Both the position numbers and the translations under genes were made by a program. A stretch of DNA of 64,000 bases, from NCBI RefSeq assembly GCF_900302495.1, contig NZ_OMKW01000002.1:868001-932000 (forward strand), given 5' to 3'. Every line of letters starts with the position of its first letter. Positions within the stretch are counted from its first letter, which is position 1. Under the pieces are notes generated by a model. That model did not search any database, was not told where the DNA came from, and worked only from the letters and a program-made list of their open reading frames with translations. Below are positions 45,258 to 54,320 of this stretch, piece by piece. Source of the DNA: Pontivivens insulae. Lineage in GTDB: Bacteria > Pseudomonadota > Alphaproteobacteria > Rhodobacterales > Rhodobacteraceae.

Positions 45258-48011
45258 TTGACCGATACGCCGGAAACGCCTGAGACCGAAGACGAAATGC
45301 CCCCGCGCCCGGAATATGACGGGCCGAGCATCACGATTGAGGAGGAGATGAAGCGCTCCTTCCTCGACTATTCGATGAGCGTCATTATTTCACGCGCGAT
45401 TCCCGATGTGCGCGACGGCCTGAAACCGGTCCATCGCCGCATCCTCTACGCAATGCATGAGACGGGGAACACCGCTGACAAAGGGTACCGCAAATCGGCC
45501 CGCCCGGTCGGCGACGTGATCGGTAAATATCACCCGCACGGCGACACCGCCATCTATGACGCGTTGGTGCGCATGGCGCAGGATTTCTCAATGCGCCTGC
45601 CGCTCCTCGACGGTCAGGGCAATTTCGGATCGATGGACGGCGATGCACCTGCCGCCATGCGATATACCGAGGTGCGCATGGCGCCTCCGGCTGACGCGAT
45701 GCTGGCGGATATCGACCGGGATACGGTTGATTTTCAGGCCAACTATGACGGCAAGGACATGGAACCGACTGTTCTGCCGGCCCGCTTCCCCAACCTGCTG
45801 GTGAATGGCGCAGAGGGAATCGCGGTTGGCATGGCGACCCGCATTCCGCCCCACAATCTTGGCGAGGTGCTCGACGCCGCCAATGCGCTGATCGACGACC
45901 CGGATCTCAGCTCGGAAGCGCTGACAGAGTTCGTCCCGGCCCCTGACTTCCCAACCGGTGGCATCATCTTGGGCCGCTCTGGCGCGCGCAGCGCTTATCT
46001 TGAGGGCCGCGGCTCGATCAAGGTTCGTGCCCGCACCAAGGTCGAAGAAATCCGAAAGGATCGCTACGCCATCGTCGTGACCGAAATTCCGTTCCAGGTG
46101 AACAAATCCACCATGATCGAGCGGATCGCGGAACTTGCCCGCGACAAGAAGATCGAGGGCATCGCCCACGTCCAGGACGAGTCTGATCGTTTCGGCGTGC
46201 GCGTGGTGATCGAGCTGAAGCGGGATGCGACGGCTGAGGTCGTGCTGAACCAACTCTACCGCTTCACGCCGATGCAGACGAGCTTTGCGGCCAACATGCT
46301 GGCGCTCAACAATGGTCGGCCAGAGCAGTTGACCTTGCGCGCCTTTTTGAAGGCCTTCCTGAATTTCCGCGAAGAGGTCGTCGCCCGCCGCACGGCCTAT
46401 CTGCTGCGCAAAGCACGGGAACGGGCCCATATCCTGTCCGGTCTGGCTGTTGCGGTCGAAAATGTCGACGAGGTCGTCGCGACCATCCGTTCCTCAGCCG
46501 ATCGTGCAACCGCGAAGGAACGGTTGATGGAGCGGCGCTGGCCCGCCCATTCGATCGCGGATTACATTCGCCTGATCGACGATCCCAGCCACACGATGAA
46601 CGAGGACGGTACCTATTACCTGTCCAACGATCAGGCCAACGCAATCCTTGAACTCCGCCTGCAGCGCCTCACTGCGCTCGGCGTGAAGGAAATCACGGAC
46701 GAGTTGGAAGAGCTGGCGGCGAAAATCACCGACTATCTCGACATCCTGCGCTCACGCGACCGGATTATGGACATCATCCGGACCGAGATCTCTGAGGTTC
46801 GCAAATACGCCACCCCGCGCCGATCCGAGATTGCCGATTTCGTCGAGGATATGGATGACGAGGACCTGATCGAGCAGGCCGAAATGGTCGTTACGATCAC
46901 CAATGGCGGCTATATCAAGCGCACCCCGCTTGAGGATTACCGCGCGCAACGGCGCGGCGGTAAGGGTCTTGGCGGCATGACGATGAAGGACGACGATTTC
47001 GTCACCCGCCTTTTCGTGGCCAACACGCATACCGCGCTGCTGTTCTTCACGACCGACGGCATGGCCTACCAACTCAAGACCTGGAAGCTGCCGCTGGGTG
47101 GCCGTACGACGCGGGGCAAAGCACTGGTCAATATCCTGCCGATCCCGGCGGGCACCGGCATTGCTGCCGTCATGCCCGTGGACCGGCCAGAGGAAGAATG
47201 GGGCGATCTGCAGATCGTCTTTGCCACCTCTGCCGGCGACATCCGGCAGAACCGCCTGAGCGACTTCACCAACATCATGCGCAACGGCAAGATCGCGATG
47301 AAGCTGCCCGACGATGGCACAACTTTGGTGAATGCGCGCATCTGTGACGAGAATGATGATGTGATGCTGATGACAGCCAATGGCCGGGCAATCCGCTTCT
47401 CAACGACAGCCGTGCGGGTCTTCAACTCGCGTGCCTCGACTGGCGTGCGCGGCATTAAGCTCTCGCCAGGTGACAGCGTCGTCTCCATGTCCGTGATCCG
47501 CCATTTCGAGGCTGATCCAGCAGAACGCGCCGCCTATCTCAAAATGCGCCGCGCCGTTGCTGGCCAGGTTGAGGATGAGACCACGGACGAGGATGATGTT
47601 CCCGCAGGCTCTATCACCCAGGAACGCTATGCAGAGATGTCGGCGGCTGAGGATCTGATCCTGACCCTGACCGAAGGTGGTGCGGGCAAGCTCTCCTCCT
47701 CCCACGACTATCCGGTACGTGGTCGCGGTGGCCAGGGCGTTATGGGCATGGACAAGGCCATGCGCGGCGGACCGCTCGTCGCCAGCTTCCCGGTGCAGCT
47801 TGAGGACCAGATCATGCTGGTCACATCACGCGGCCAATCGATCCGGACCCCTGTTGAAGACATCTCCTTCCGTTCCCGCTCTGCAGGTGGCGTGCGGGTC
47901 TTCAACCTCGCCGAAGGTGAGAAAGTCGTCAGCGTCGCGTGGATTGCCGAACAAGGCGAGGAAGACACGCCCGAGGCCGGCGCGCCCGACAGCCCCGACG
48001 TGCCAGAGTGA
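45258..48011 (+). CDS. gyrA: DNA gyrase subunit A
   Basis: 917 residues from a TTG start ([13 protein letters not shown] after translation), the best start in frame. The breakage-reunion domain has catalytic Tyr136 in AMRYTEVR. The quinolone-determining segment [12 protein letters not shown] has Thr97 and Asp101 at the E. coli Ser83/Asp87 positions. The C-terminal beta-pinwheel has the GyrA box QRRGGKG, needed for negative supercoiling, which separates it from parC. Repeats such as [14 protein letters not shown] follow. Two hairpins lie between it and the convergent rlmE. Confidence 0.97.
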   Translation: MTDTPETPETEDEMPPRPEYDGPSITIEEEMKRSFLDYSMSVIISRAIPDVRDGLKPVHRRILYAMHETGNTADKGYRKSARPVGDVIGKYHPHGDTAIYDALVRMAQDFSMRLPLLDGQGNFGSMDGDAPAAMRYTEVRMAPPADAMLADIDRDTVDFQANYDGKDMEPTVLPARFPNLLVNGAEGIAVGMATRIPPHNLGEVLDAANALIDDPDLSSEALTEFVPAPDFPTGGIILGRSGARSAYLEGRGSIKVRARTKVEEIRKDRYAIVVTEIPFQVNKSTMIERIAELARDKKIEGIAHVQDESDRFGVRVVIELKRDATAEVVLNQLYRFTPMQTSFAANMLALNNGRPEQLTLRAFLKAFLNFREEVVARRTAYLLRKARERAHILSGLAVAVENVDEVVATIRSSADRATAKERLMERRWPAHSIADYIRLIDDPSHTMNEDGTYYLSNDQANAILELRLQRLTALGVKEITDELEELAAKITDYLDILRSRDRIMDIIRTEISEVRKYATPRRSEIADFVEDMDDEDLIEQAEMVVTITNGGYIKRTPLEDYRAQRRGGKGLGGMTMKDDDFVTRLFVANTHTALLFFTTDGMAYQLKTWKLPLGGRTTRGKALVNILPIPAGTGIAAVMPVDRPEEEWGDLQIVFATSAGDIRQNRLSDFTNIMRNGKIAMKLPDDGTTLVNARICDENDDVMLMTANGRAIRFSTTAVRVFNSRASTGVRGIKLSPGDSVVSMSVIRHFEADPAERAAYLKMRRAVAGQVEDETTDEDDVPAGSITQERYAEMSAAEDLILTLTEGGAGKLSSSHDYPVRGRGGQGVMGMDKAMRGGPLVASFPVQLEDQIMLVTSRGQSIRTPVEDISFRSRSAGGVRVFNLAEGEKVVSVAWIAEQGEEDTPEAGAPDSPDVPE

Positions 48012-48018
48012 CGGACAG

Positions 48019-48050
48019 AGATACGCGGATCGCACACGATCCGCGTATCT
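48019..48050 (+). terminator. Hairpin after gyrA
   Basis: A perfect 14-bp stem AGATACGCGGATCG/CGATCCGCGTATCT with loop CACA, eight bases after the gyrA stop. No T-run follows, so termination is likely but not classical. Confidence 0.65.
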
Positions 48051-48069
48051 TCGATCTGGAAACGTGACT

Positions 48070-48117
48070 GGGTATTTTTGCCAATCCGAAGCTCGTTTCG
48101 GATTGGACCAAATACCC
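48070..48117. terminator. Second hairpin between gyrA and rlmE
   Basis: Inner stem CCAATCCGAA/TTCGGATTGG (10 bp, 6-base loop) inside outer stem GGGTATTT/AAATACCC (8 bp), with a 3x3 internal loop. It lies 12 bases from the rlmE stop and can serve either direction. Confidence 0.65.
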
Positions 48118-48128
48118 GAAATACAGCC

Positions 48129-48851
48129 TTACGACCGGGCGTCTCCGCGAAACCCGGTTGCAACGACAAATTTTTCCGAACTGTCAGAGCGGGACGAGGG
48201 CGGCTTGACGTGCTGAACCTTGGTGAAGTTCTTCTTCAGCACCGTCAGCAGGTCGTTTTCGGCGCCTCCCGCCAGAACCTTAGCGATAAACGTGCCGCCC
48301 GGGTCGAGTACATCAAATGCAAAATAGGCCGCTGCCTCGCATAGAGCCATAATGCGCAGATGGTCGGTCTGCTTATGGCCAGAGGCGCTGGCCGCCATGT
48401 CAGACATGACAACATCAGCCCGACCACCGAGCCATTCCTTCACCTTCAGATCGGCATCATCTTCCAGGAAGTCGAGAACATGGATCTCGGAGCCGGGGAT
48501 CGGGTCAACCTCTTGTAGATCGACACCGAGCACTGTCCCGACCTTCTTGCCTTTCTTCTCACCCAGCGCATTCACCCGGCGTACTGCGACCTGAATCCAG
48601 CCCCCCGGTGCGCAGCCAAGGTCGACGACCCGCGCGCCCGGCACCAGAAAGCGGAACTTGTCATCAAGCTCCAGGATCTTGTAGGCCGCACGGCCGCGAT
48701 ATCCCTCACGCTGGGCCGCGGCGACATAGGGATCGTTCAACTGACGCTCTAACCACAGTTTCGAGGACAATTTGCGCCCCTTGGCGGTCTTGACCTTCAC
48801 GGTCAGGTCACGCTGCCCCCGCCCAGATGTGTTTTTCTTCTTCGCGACCAT
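48129..48851 (-). CDS. rlmE: 23S rRNA 2'-O-ribose methyltransferase RlmE (FtsJ)
   Basis: 240 residues. [31 protein letters not shown] with the first catalytic Lys, [15 protein letters not shown] (SAM motif), [13 protein letters not shown] (Asp) and [11 protein letters not shown] (Lys) make up the RrmJ K-D-K-E set. It methylates U2552 of 23S rRNA late in 50S assembly. The basic N-terminal tail ([12 protein letters not shown]) is longer than in E. coli. It starts one base after the Ppx/GppA gene ends, the usual pairing in this lineage. Confidence 0.95.
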   Translation of the reverse strand: MVAKKKNTSGRGQRDLTVKVKTAKGRKLSSKLWLERQLNDPYVAAAQREGYRGRAAYKILELDDKFRFLVPGARVVDLGCAPGGWIQVAVRRVNALGEKKGKKVGTVLGVDLQEVDPIPGSEIHVLDFLEDDADLKVKEWLGGRADVVMSDMAASASGHKQTDHLRIMALCEAAAYFAFDVLDPGGTFIAKVLAGGAENDLLTVLKKNFTKVQHVKPPSSRSDSSEKFVVATGFRGDARS

Positions 48852-48852
48852 C

Positions 48853-49971
48853 TCAGCCGTCCTTCTTCAGCACACCGTCCGCCGACATCATGGCGTAGAG
48901 CATTCCTTCACGCAGGCCGCGATCGGCAACCCGAAGCTGATCCGTAGGCCAGACCCGCAGTAACGTTTGCAAAATCGCAGCACCAGATAGGACAAGATCA
49001 GCCCGGTCCAGCCCGATGCCCAGCTGGCCGATCTTGCCATGGAATTCACTGCCCAGAAATCCGTCGATAACGGCGTTGATCTCATCCCCGGACAGGCGCA
49101 TCCCATCGACCACAGTCCGATCATAGCGGGTCAGTCCCAAATGGGCGGCCCCAACCGTTGTGACCGTGCCGCTCGTCCCGATCATCTGGAAACTGGAGAG
49201 GTAGTCAGGCAGTTCCGCATCCATATAAGGCGTGAACTCCGCCATTTGTTCCTCGAAATACCAGCTCATCAGCGCGAACCGTGATCGGTTGTCGACCACA
49301 TCGGCAAAGCGTTCATGCAGCGTCGCGACGCCAAGCGGCACACTGATCCAGTCTACAACCTTCAGTCCGCCAGACGCGGCTTCAGGGTCTGTGCCCCGGC
49401 GCCGGGCAAGCCGCATCTTCATGATGGCGCGGCGACGCTCTTCGGGTGCCACCTCCCCGATATCGAGCCAGACCAGCTCCGTCGATCCGCCACCGATGTC
49501 GATGACCAGCACCTGTGCAGCGTCAGGGTCCACCAGCGGCGCACAGGAAATCACGGCCAGCCGCGCTTCCTCCGCCGGATCGATCAAGTCAAGTTTGAGG
49601 CCCGTCTGACGGGTCACCTGACGCAGGAAGGCGTCGCCATTCCGCGCACGCCGACAGGCCTCTGTCGCCACCAGCCGCACACGTTTCACATTGTGCCGCC
49701 GGATTTTCGAGGCGCAGACCTGCAAGGCAGACAACGTCCGCCCAATCGCCGCATCGCTCAGCGCACCGGATCGCTCCAGATCCTTGCCAAGTTTCACAGA
49801 TTTCGAGAACGCATCGACGATCTGAAAGCTGCCCTCATGGGGCGCCGCGATCAGCATACGGCAGGAATTCGTGCCCAGATCCAGCGCGGCATAGAGCTTG
49901 CGTCCCCCCGACTGAGGCCGACCGCCACGCGGTGCGCCCTTGCGGGGCGAGGTATTCCTCTGCGGGCGCAT
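48853..49971 (-). CDS. Ppx/GppA exopolyphosphatase-family phosphatase
   Basis: 372 residues from the ATG at 49971 (MRPQRN), with GGAG about ten bases upstream; an in-frame TTG at 50028 would add 19 residues. A basic, Gly-rich N-tail precedes the ASKHA fold: [45 protein letters not shown] and [16 protein letters not shown]. The family hydrolyses polyphosphate and pppGpp. It lacks the C-terminal HD domain of enterobacterial Ppx. It is followed directly by rlmE. Confidence 0.93.
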   Translation of the reverse strand: MRPQRNTSPRKGAPRGGRPQSGGRKLYAALDLGTNSCRMLIAAPHEGSFQIVDAFSKSVKLGKDLERSGALSDAAIGRTLSALQVCASKIRRHNVKRVRLVATEACRRARNGDAFLRQVTRQTGLKLDLIDPAEEARLAVISCAPLVDPDAAQVLVIDIGGGSTELVWLDIGEVAPEERRRAIMKMRLARRRGTDPEAASGGLKVVDWISVPLGVATLHERFADVVDNRSRFALMSWYFEEQMAEFTPYMDAELPDYLSSFQMIGTSGTVTTVGAAHLGLTRYDRTVVDGMRLSGDEINAVIDGFLGSEFHGKIGQLGIGLDRADLVLSGAAILQTLLRVWPTDQLRVADRGLREGMLYAMMSADGVLKKDG

Positions 49972-50091
49972 CTGCGGGGCTACTCCAGTCAACGCGAGCT
50001 CGGGCCGGTAGGGCGGTGAGCCTTTCAATTTGATTTATCTCTTGCACGACGTAGCTGCAAGTGTAGCGCGCGGCGGATTGCCACGGCCAAG

Positions 50092-51786
50092 ATGGCGGAG
50101 TTGATGGATTTCTTGTTGAAAATCAGAACGCTTCTGGTGGGTTTTTGGCTCACTTTGCTCACCACCCTGCCCGTTCACGCCCAACAGGACGGACCGCCGG
50201 GAACCTGGCGGCAGATCGACAGCCTGAATGCAGGGCTGCCCCAGCCTGAGGAACAGATCCGCCATGCTTCGCCGCGCGAATTGCTCGAAACCTTCCTCGA
50301 TCTGACCGAGCACAGACAGTTCGCCGATGCCGCCCACCTGCTGAACCTCAATCAGCTGTCAGACGAAGATCAGCGCAGACTTGGCCCGGTGCTTTCCGCA
50401 CAGCTTGCCTCCGTCATTGAGCGTCAGGTCTGGATTTCATGGCCGCAATTCTCGGCCCGCCCAGATGCGCTGGTAGAGGCAGCCTCCGGCGATCACCCAC
50501 TTGCAGGCCAGCCGCGCCGGGATGTGGAGGTCGATGCCTTCGAAGTCGACAACCGCGCCCGCGACATTCGCATCGAACGTGTCCGGGTCAGTGACACCGA
50601 TCCGGTCTGGGTTTTCACCGAACGCACAGTCGTCAACACCCCTGCCCTGTTCGATGCCTACGGCCCCCGATGGTTTGAAGACTATCTCCCGAACCAACTC
50701 GACAACAAAATACTCGGCCTGAAGCTGTGGGAATGGATCGGCCTGCCCATCATCCTGCTCTTGGCTGGCATAGTGGGCTGGCTGATCTACAAATCCTGCA
50801 GCCGCGTGGGAAGCTCCATTCATGAAGGCGTCGTGTCATGGCTGTTTAGCCGTGCAGCCGTTCCCCTGGCCATCGTCGGTGGTGCGGCGACCATCCAGAT
50901 TCTGCTCGGCAACTTCGTATCGCTGTCAGGCCCGTCCAATACAATCATCCAACCCGCCCTTATCATCGCGATGGTCACTGGCGTGGCGCTTGCGATCCTC
51001 AGGGCAATTGACGGAGTGCTCGACAAGATCACCGAACGCTATGTGGGCGAGATTGACGACGCAGAAAGCTCCGACGAGCGCAAACTCTACACCTCGATCT
51101 ACGCCGTCAGACGGATTGTGGTCCTGATCACCGTAGCCATTGCGATCGGTCTGGTCCTGATGGAAATGAACCTCTTTGCGACCCTCGGCCTGTCATTGCT
51201 GGCCTCCGCGGGCGTGGTCACGGTGGTGCTGGGCATCGCCGGCCAGACCGTATTGGGCAATATCCTCGCCTCCCTTCAGATCGCACTGGCCAAGCCCGTG
51301 CGCATTGGCGACGCCATTCACTATGAGGGGGACTGGGCCTATGTCGAAGCCATCTTCTATACCTTTATCCGCCTGCGCACATGGGACGACCGCCGATTAG
51401 TCGTTCCGGTGCAGTATTTTGTGTCCCACCCCTTTGAAAACTGGTCCATGCAAGACGCGCGTATGGTGCGAACGTTCACCCTGCTGCTCGATCACATGGC
51501 GGATGTCGATGTTCTGAGACAGGAATTCCAGCGTGTCGCCAGCGCCGATGAAGACGTCATCGAGGAAGGCAAGATCAAAACGCTCGTGCTGGGCCATCGC
51601 GAAGCCGGACAGGAAATCACGTTCTACGCAATGGCCGCCGATCCCTCGACGGCATGGGACATGCATGCGCGCCTGCGCGAGACAATGATCCGGTTTGTCC
51701 GCGAAAACCATCCCGACTGGTGGCCCCGCGAACGTGTGGCAGAGATGGAGGACACAAAAGGTAAGTCAATGCAGGGTTTCGGATGA
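50092..51786 (+). CDS. MscS-family mechanosensitive channel with N-terminal periplasmic domain
   Basis: 564 residues. A signal peptide ends at VHAQQ, followed by a periplasmic region of about 190 residues (ASPRELLETFLDLTE). The channel module begins near LKLWEWIGLPIILLL. The pore helix is LGLSLLASAGVVTVVLGIAGQ and the beta domain starts LASLQIALAKPVRIGDAI. It should open under membrane tension to release solutes. It is divergent from Ppx/GppA and convergent with metF, where a repeat element and a terminator lie. Confidence 0.94.
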   Translation: MAELMDFLLKIRTLLVGFWLTLLTTLPVHAQQDGPPGTWRQIDSLNAGLPQPEEQIRHASPRELLETFLDLTEHRQFADAAHLLNLNQLSDEDQRRLGPVLSAQLASVIERQVWISWPQFSARPDALVEAASGDHPLAGQPRRDVEVDAFEVDNRARDIRIERVRVSDTDPVWVFTERTVVNTPALFDAYGPRWFEDYLPNQLDNKILGLKLWEWIGLPIILLLAGIVGWLIYKSCSRVGSSIHEGVVSWLFSRAAVPLAIVGGAATIQILLGNFVSLSGPSNTIIQPALIIAMVTGVALAILRAIDGVLDKITERYVGEIDDAESSDERKLYTSIYAVRRIVVLITVAIAIGLVLMEMNLFATLGLSLLASAGVVTVVLGIAGQTVLGNILASLQIALAKPVRIGDAIHYEGDWAYVEAIFYTFIRLRTWDDRRLVVPVQYFVSHPFENWSMQDARMVRTFTLLLDHMADVDVLRQEFQRVASADEDVIEEGKIKTLVLGHREAGQEITFYAMAADPSTAWDMHARLRETMIRFVRENHPDWWPRERVAEMEDTKGKSMQGFG

Positions 51787-51792
51787 TCCGAA

Positions 51793-51956
51793 CGCCTCCG
51801 GCGGGGATATTTTAGGGAAAAAGAAAGACTTGGCGCCATAGATGAGCGTGCGGAACAGGCGGGGACGCCGATGGCCGTGGATGAAGAAAGACCCCGGACC
51901 GTGAAAGTAGCGGACCGGGGCGCCTTCTTTATCCTGAAAATATCCCCGCCGGAGGC
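51793..51956. repeat. Large inverted repeat built from two copies of the GCCTCCGGC unit
   Basis: GCCTCCGGCGGGGATATTTT (51794-51813) and its exact complement (51937-51956) flank about 123 bp between mscS and metF. The enclosed DNA holds the mscS terminator. The same unit recurs at 12988-13006 (GCCTCCGGCAGGGATATTT) and, diverged, at 36283-36301. Confidence 0.8.
51892..51930 (+). terminator. Terminator of the MscS gene
   Basis: Arms CCCCGGACCG and CGGACCGGGG pair with a single mismatch around a 9-base loop and are followed by CGCCTTCTTT. The structure lies inside the larger inverted repeat. Confidence 0.65.
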
Positions 51957-51968
51957 ATAGGCCCGCTC

Positions 51969-52856
51969 TTACGCGGCGCCACCCGCTACGGCTTGCATGT
52001 CATTTGCTTCCAGCCCCAGGGCCGCGCAGATGTCCCATGTCAGGTCAGGATCGTTGAGCGTGTAGAAGTGCAAGTGATCGACACCCGCCTCCATCATGTC
52101 GGTCGCCTGCTCAGCGGCGATGGCGACGGCCAATAGCTTCGCCTCCGCTTCCGTCTGCGCATTCCCAAACGCGGCCTTCATCCACTCAGGGATCCCGGCC
52201 CCGCAACGGGCGGCAAAGCCTTGCATCTTCGCGAAGTTCTCCACGGGCAGAATGCCCGGAAGGATCGGTTGCGCAATGCCAGCATCCGCACAGGCATCGC
52301 GGAACCGCAGGAATGTATCGGTCTCAAAACAGAATTGGCAGATCGCCCGCTGGGCCCCCGCATCGAACTTCCGTTTGAGATTGTCTATGTCAGCGCTGAC
52401 AGATGCCGCTTCTGGATGAACCTCGGGATAGGCCGCAACGGTGATGTCGTAATCGCCGTCGCGCATCAGCCCCTCTACCAGTTCGGCTGCCGACCCGTAC
52501 CCGTCAGGATGGGCAACAAACCTATCGGCGCCCTTGGGGGGATCGCCACGCAGCGCGACGATCCGTTTCACGCCCATGCGGCGAAATCCGCGCGCGACGT
52601 CCAGTGTCTCGGACCGCGTGGCATCCACGCAGGTCAAATGCGCGGCAACCTGCAGGCGCGCCCGCTCTTTGATCGTTGCTATGGCCGCACGCGTCCGGTC
52701 GCGCGTCGTGCCACCTGCCCCATAAGTGACCGATACGAAATCCGGGCCGAGCGGGGCCAAACGCTCCACCGAAGACCACAGACGCATATTCGCCGCCGGA
52801 CTGTGCGGGGGGAAAAACTCGAAACTCAAATGCGGCCGGGCCATCGTCGGAATCAT
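51969..52856 (-). CDS. metF: 5,10-methylenetetrahydrofolate reductase
   Basis: 295 residues, the size of E. coli MetF (296). SFEFFPPHSPAAN is the canonical N-terminal motif, followed by FVSVTYGAGGTTRDRT, HLTCVDATRSE, RIVALRGDPPKG and a C-terminal FYTLNDPDLTWDI. It reduces methylene-THF to methyl-THF with an FAD cofactor, supplying methionine synthase. An inner ATG at 52844 is an equally possible start. It is divergent from an operon encoding a second, different MTHFR. A palindrome and short repeats lie in the shared 189-bp promoter region. Confidence 0.95.
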   Translation of the reverse strand: MIPTMARPHLSFEFFPPHSPAANMRLWSSVERLAPLGPDFVSVTYGAGGTTRDRTRAAIATIKERARLQVAAHLTCVDATRSETLDVARGFRRMGVKRIVALRGDPPKGADRFVAHPDGYGSAAELVEGLMRDGDYDITVAAYPEVHPEAASVSADIDNLKRKFDAGAQRAICQFCFETDTFLRFRDACADAGIAQPILPGILPVENFAKMQGFAARCGAGIPEWMKAAFGNAQTEAEAKLLAVAIAAEQATDMMEAGVDHLHFYTLNDPDLTWDICAALGLEANDMQAVAGGAA

Positions 52857-52922
52857 CCTTAAAGCAACTGTTGTAAATGGAGATAGAGCACTATATCCGA
52901 CACTTCCAGCGCCAAATGCGAC

Positions 52923-52934
52923 GCATAGCTATGC
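52923..52934. promoter_or_regulatory. Palindrome, possible operator, between metF and the MTHFR/methyltransferase operon
   Basis: GCATAGCTATGC is a perfect 12-bp palindrome. Its half GCATAGC recurs 18 bp downstream at 52941-52947. The position suits a regulator shared by both divergent C1 units; no match to a regulator I know. Confidence 0.45.
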
Positions 52935-53002
52935 AAACCGGCATAGCCATGTGTCGGCTTTGGAAGATGCCGCGTCGGTGAGACGCATGTTCGCCCTCAA
53001 AG

Positions 53003-53023
53003 GTTCCGCCACAACGGTGGAAC
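53003..53023 (+). other. Leader hairpin ahead of the virulence-factor/MTHFR operon
   Basis: GTTCCGCC/GGTGGAAC forms an 8-bp stem (one G-T pair) with loop ACAAC, 22 bases before the start codon and just before AAAAGGA. I compared it with SAM-II, SAH and SAM/SAH riboswitches from memory and found no convincing fit, so only a structure is claimed. Confidence 0.45.
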
Positions 53024-53045
53024 GATCAGAAAAGGACGCAAACCG

Positions 53046-53351
53046 ATGCCCGACGTAACCATTGTTTACTGGCGTGACATTCCCGCGCAGGTGATTGTGG
53101 GCAAGGGTCGTCGTGGTGCCAAGATGCCCCTGCCCGAACGTTTCGAGCAGGCCATCGACCGCGCGGCGATGAAGACCGGTGCGGCGGGCAGTGATGACTA
53201 CCTCAATGGCTTTCGCAAGGCGGAACCCTATGCGGTGGACGGCGACCAGGCAGAAATCGCAGCGGCTGAGGCCGCACGCATTGATGCCGAGTATGACAAG
53301 GACCGCATCCTGGAATTGATCGCCAATGATGGATGGGCCGCAACAGCGTGA
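53046..53351 (+). CDS. 'Virulence factor' family protein (PF13769-like)
   Basis: 101 residues. VTIVYWRDIPAQVIVGKGRR and the helical C-terminus AEIAAAEAARIDAEYDKDRILELI match a small conserved alphaproteobacterial family named virulence factor in databases without known function. It is first in an operon with an MTHFR-like and a methyl-THF:corrinoid methyltransferase, and I recall this trio from other Rhodobacteraceae. A role in corrinoid-linked C1 transfer is therefore more likely than virulence (inference). Confidence 0.85.
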   Translation: MPDVTIVYWRDIPAQVIVGKGRRGAKMPLPERFEQAIDRAAMKTGAAGSDDYLNGFRKAEPYAVDGDQAEIAAAEAARIDAEYDKDRILELIANDGWAATA

Positions 53352-53374
53352 GCCCCACTGGCTGGAGAGATGCG

Positions 53375-54301
53375 ATGAGCAACATTCTTTCTTTCGGACG
53401 GCGCAAACCCACCGCAACCGCCCCACGCGATGCGTCGGTTGCCTCGTTCCTCGACGGCTTTTCCATCGAGGTGATGCCGCGCACGGCCGAAAAGGTTGAG
53501 GATTTCCGTGCAATCCTGCCCCAGGGAACCCGCGTCTATATCGCCCATATCGAAGGCACCCCGATTGAGGAGATGGTCGCGACGGCGAAGCGGATCACGG
53601 ATGAGGGCTTCTCGGTGATGCCCCACTTCCCGGCCCGGATCATCAAAGATGCAGCCACGCTTGAGGACTGGATCCAACGCTATGGCGATGTGGGCGTGCA
53701 TCAGGCGCTGCTGCTCGCCGGGGGTGTCACCAATCCACATGGCGATTTTTCCGACTCCATGCAGCTTTTGGGCACCGGGCTCTTCGACAAATATGACTTC
53801 ACCCGCCTTCATGTCGGCGGCCACCCCGAGGGCAATAAGGACATTGATCCCGATGGGTCTGATGCCAACGTCTCCGCCGCATTGCGCTGGAAGCAAAGCT
53901 TTTCCGAGCGGACGGACGCGCAGATGGCCATCGCCACGCAGTTCTGCTTTGAGGCACAGCCTGTCATTGATTGGGCCAACCGGTTGAAGGCCGAGGGCAT
54001 CGACCTGCCGATCCATATAGGCATCGCGGGGCCTGCGAAATTGCAGACGCTCATCAAGTTCTCGCTCGCTTGCGGCGTCGGCCCATCGCTGCGCGTCTTG
54101 CAACGCCGCGCAGCCGATTTGACCAAGCTCGTTCTGCCGTTCACGCCAGAGGAGATTCTGACCGATCTGGCCCGCCATAAGGCCGCAAACCCCGATTTTG
54201 GGATCGAGTCCGTTCACTTCTTCCCACTGGGCGGCATTAAGAAAACTGCCGAGTTCACCAATGAGTTCGGGGCGCAAACCCCGACCGCAGCCAACGCCTA
54301 A
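53375..54301 (+). CDS. Second methylenetetrahydrofolate reductase-like protein
   Basis: 308 residues from the ATG six bases after GGAGAG. The MTHFR barrel is recognisable: FSIEVMPRTAEKVED, TRVYIAHIEGTPIEEMV, VMPHFPARIIK, ALLLAGGVTNPHGDF, HVGGHPEGNKDIDP, IATQFCFEAQPVI and IHIGIAGPAKLQTLI. The FFPP motif of canonical MetF is replaced and the lengths of loops differ. It lies between the virulence-factor family gene and the corrinoid methyltransferase gene. I infer that it runs with that enzyme in C1 oxidation or assimilation of methyl groups. Confidence 0.88.
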   Translation: MSNILSFGRRKPTATAPRDASVASFLDGFSIEVMPRTAEKVEDFRAILPQGTRVYIAHIEGTPIEEMVATAKRITDEGFSVMPHFPARIIKDAATLEDWIQRYGDVGVHQALLLAGGVTNPHGDFSDSMQLLGTGLFDKYDFTRLHVGGHPEGNKDIDPDGSDANVSAALRWKQSFSERTDAQMAIATQFCFEAQPVIDWANRLKAEGIDLPIHIGIAGPAKLQTLIKFSLACGVGPSLRVLQRRAADLTKLVLPFTPEEILTDLARHKAANPDFGIESVHFFPLGGIKKTAEFTNEFGAQTPTAANA

Positions 54302-54320
54302 TCAACAGGAATCCGACCCC

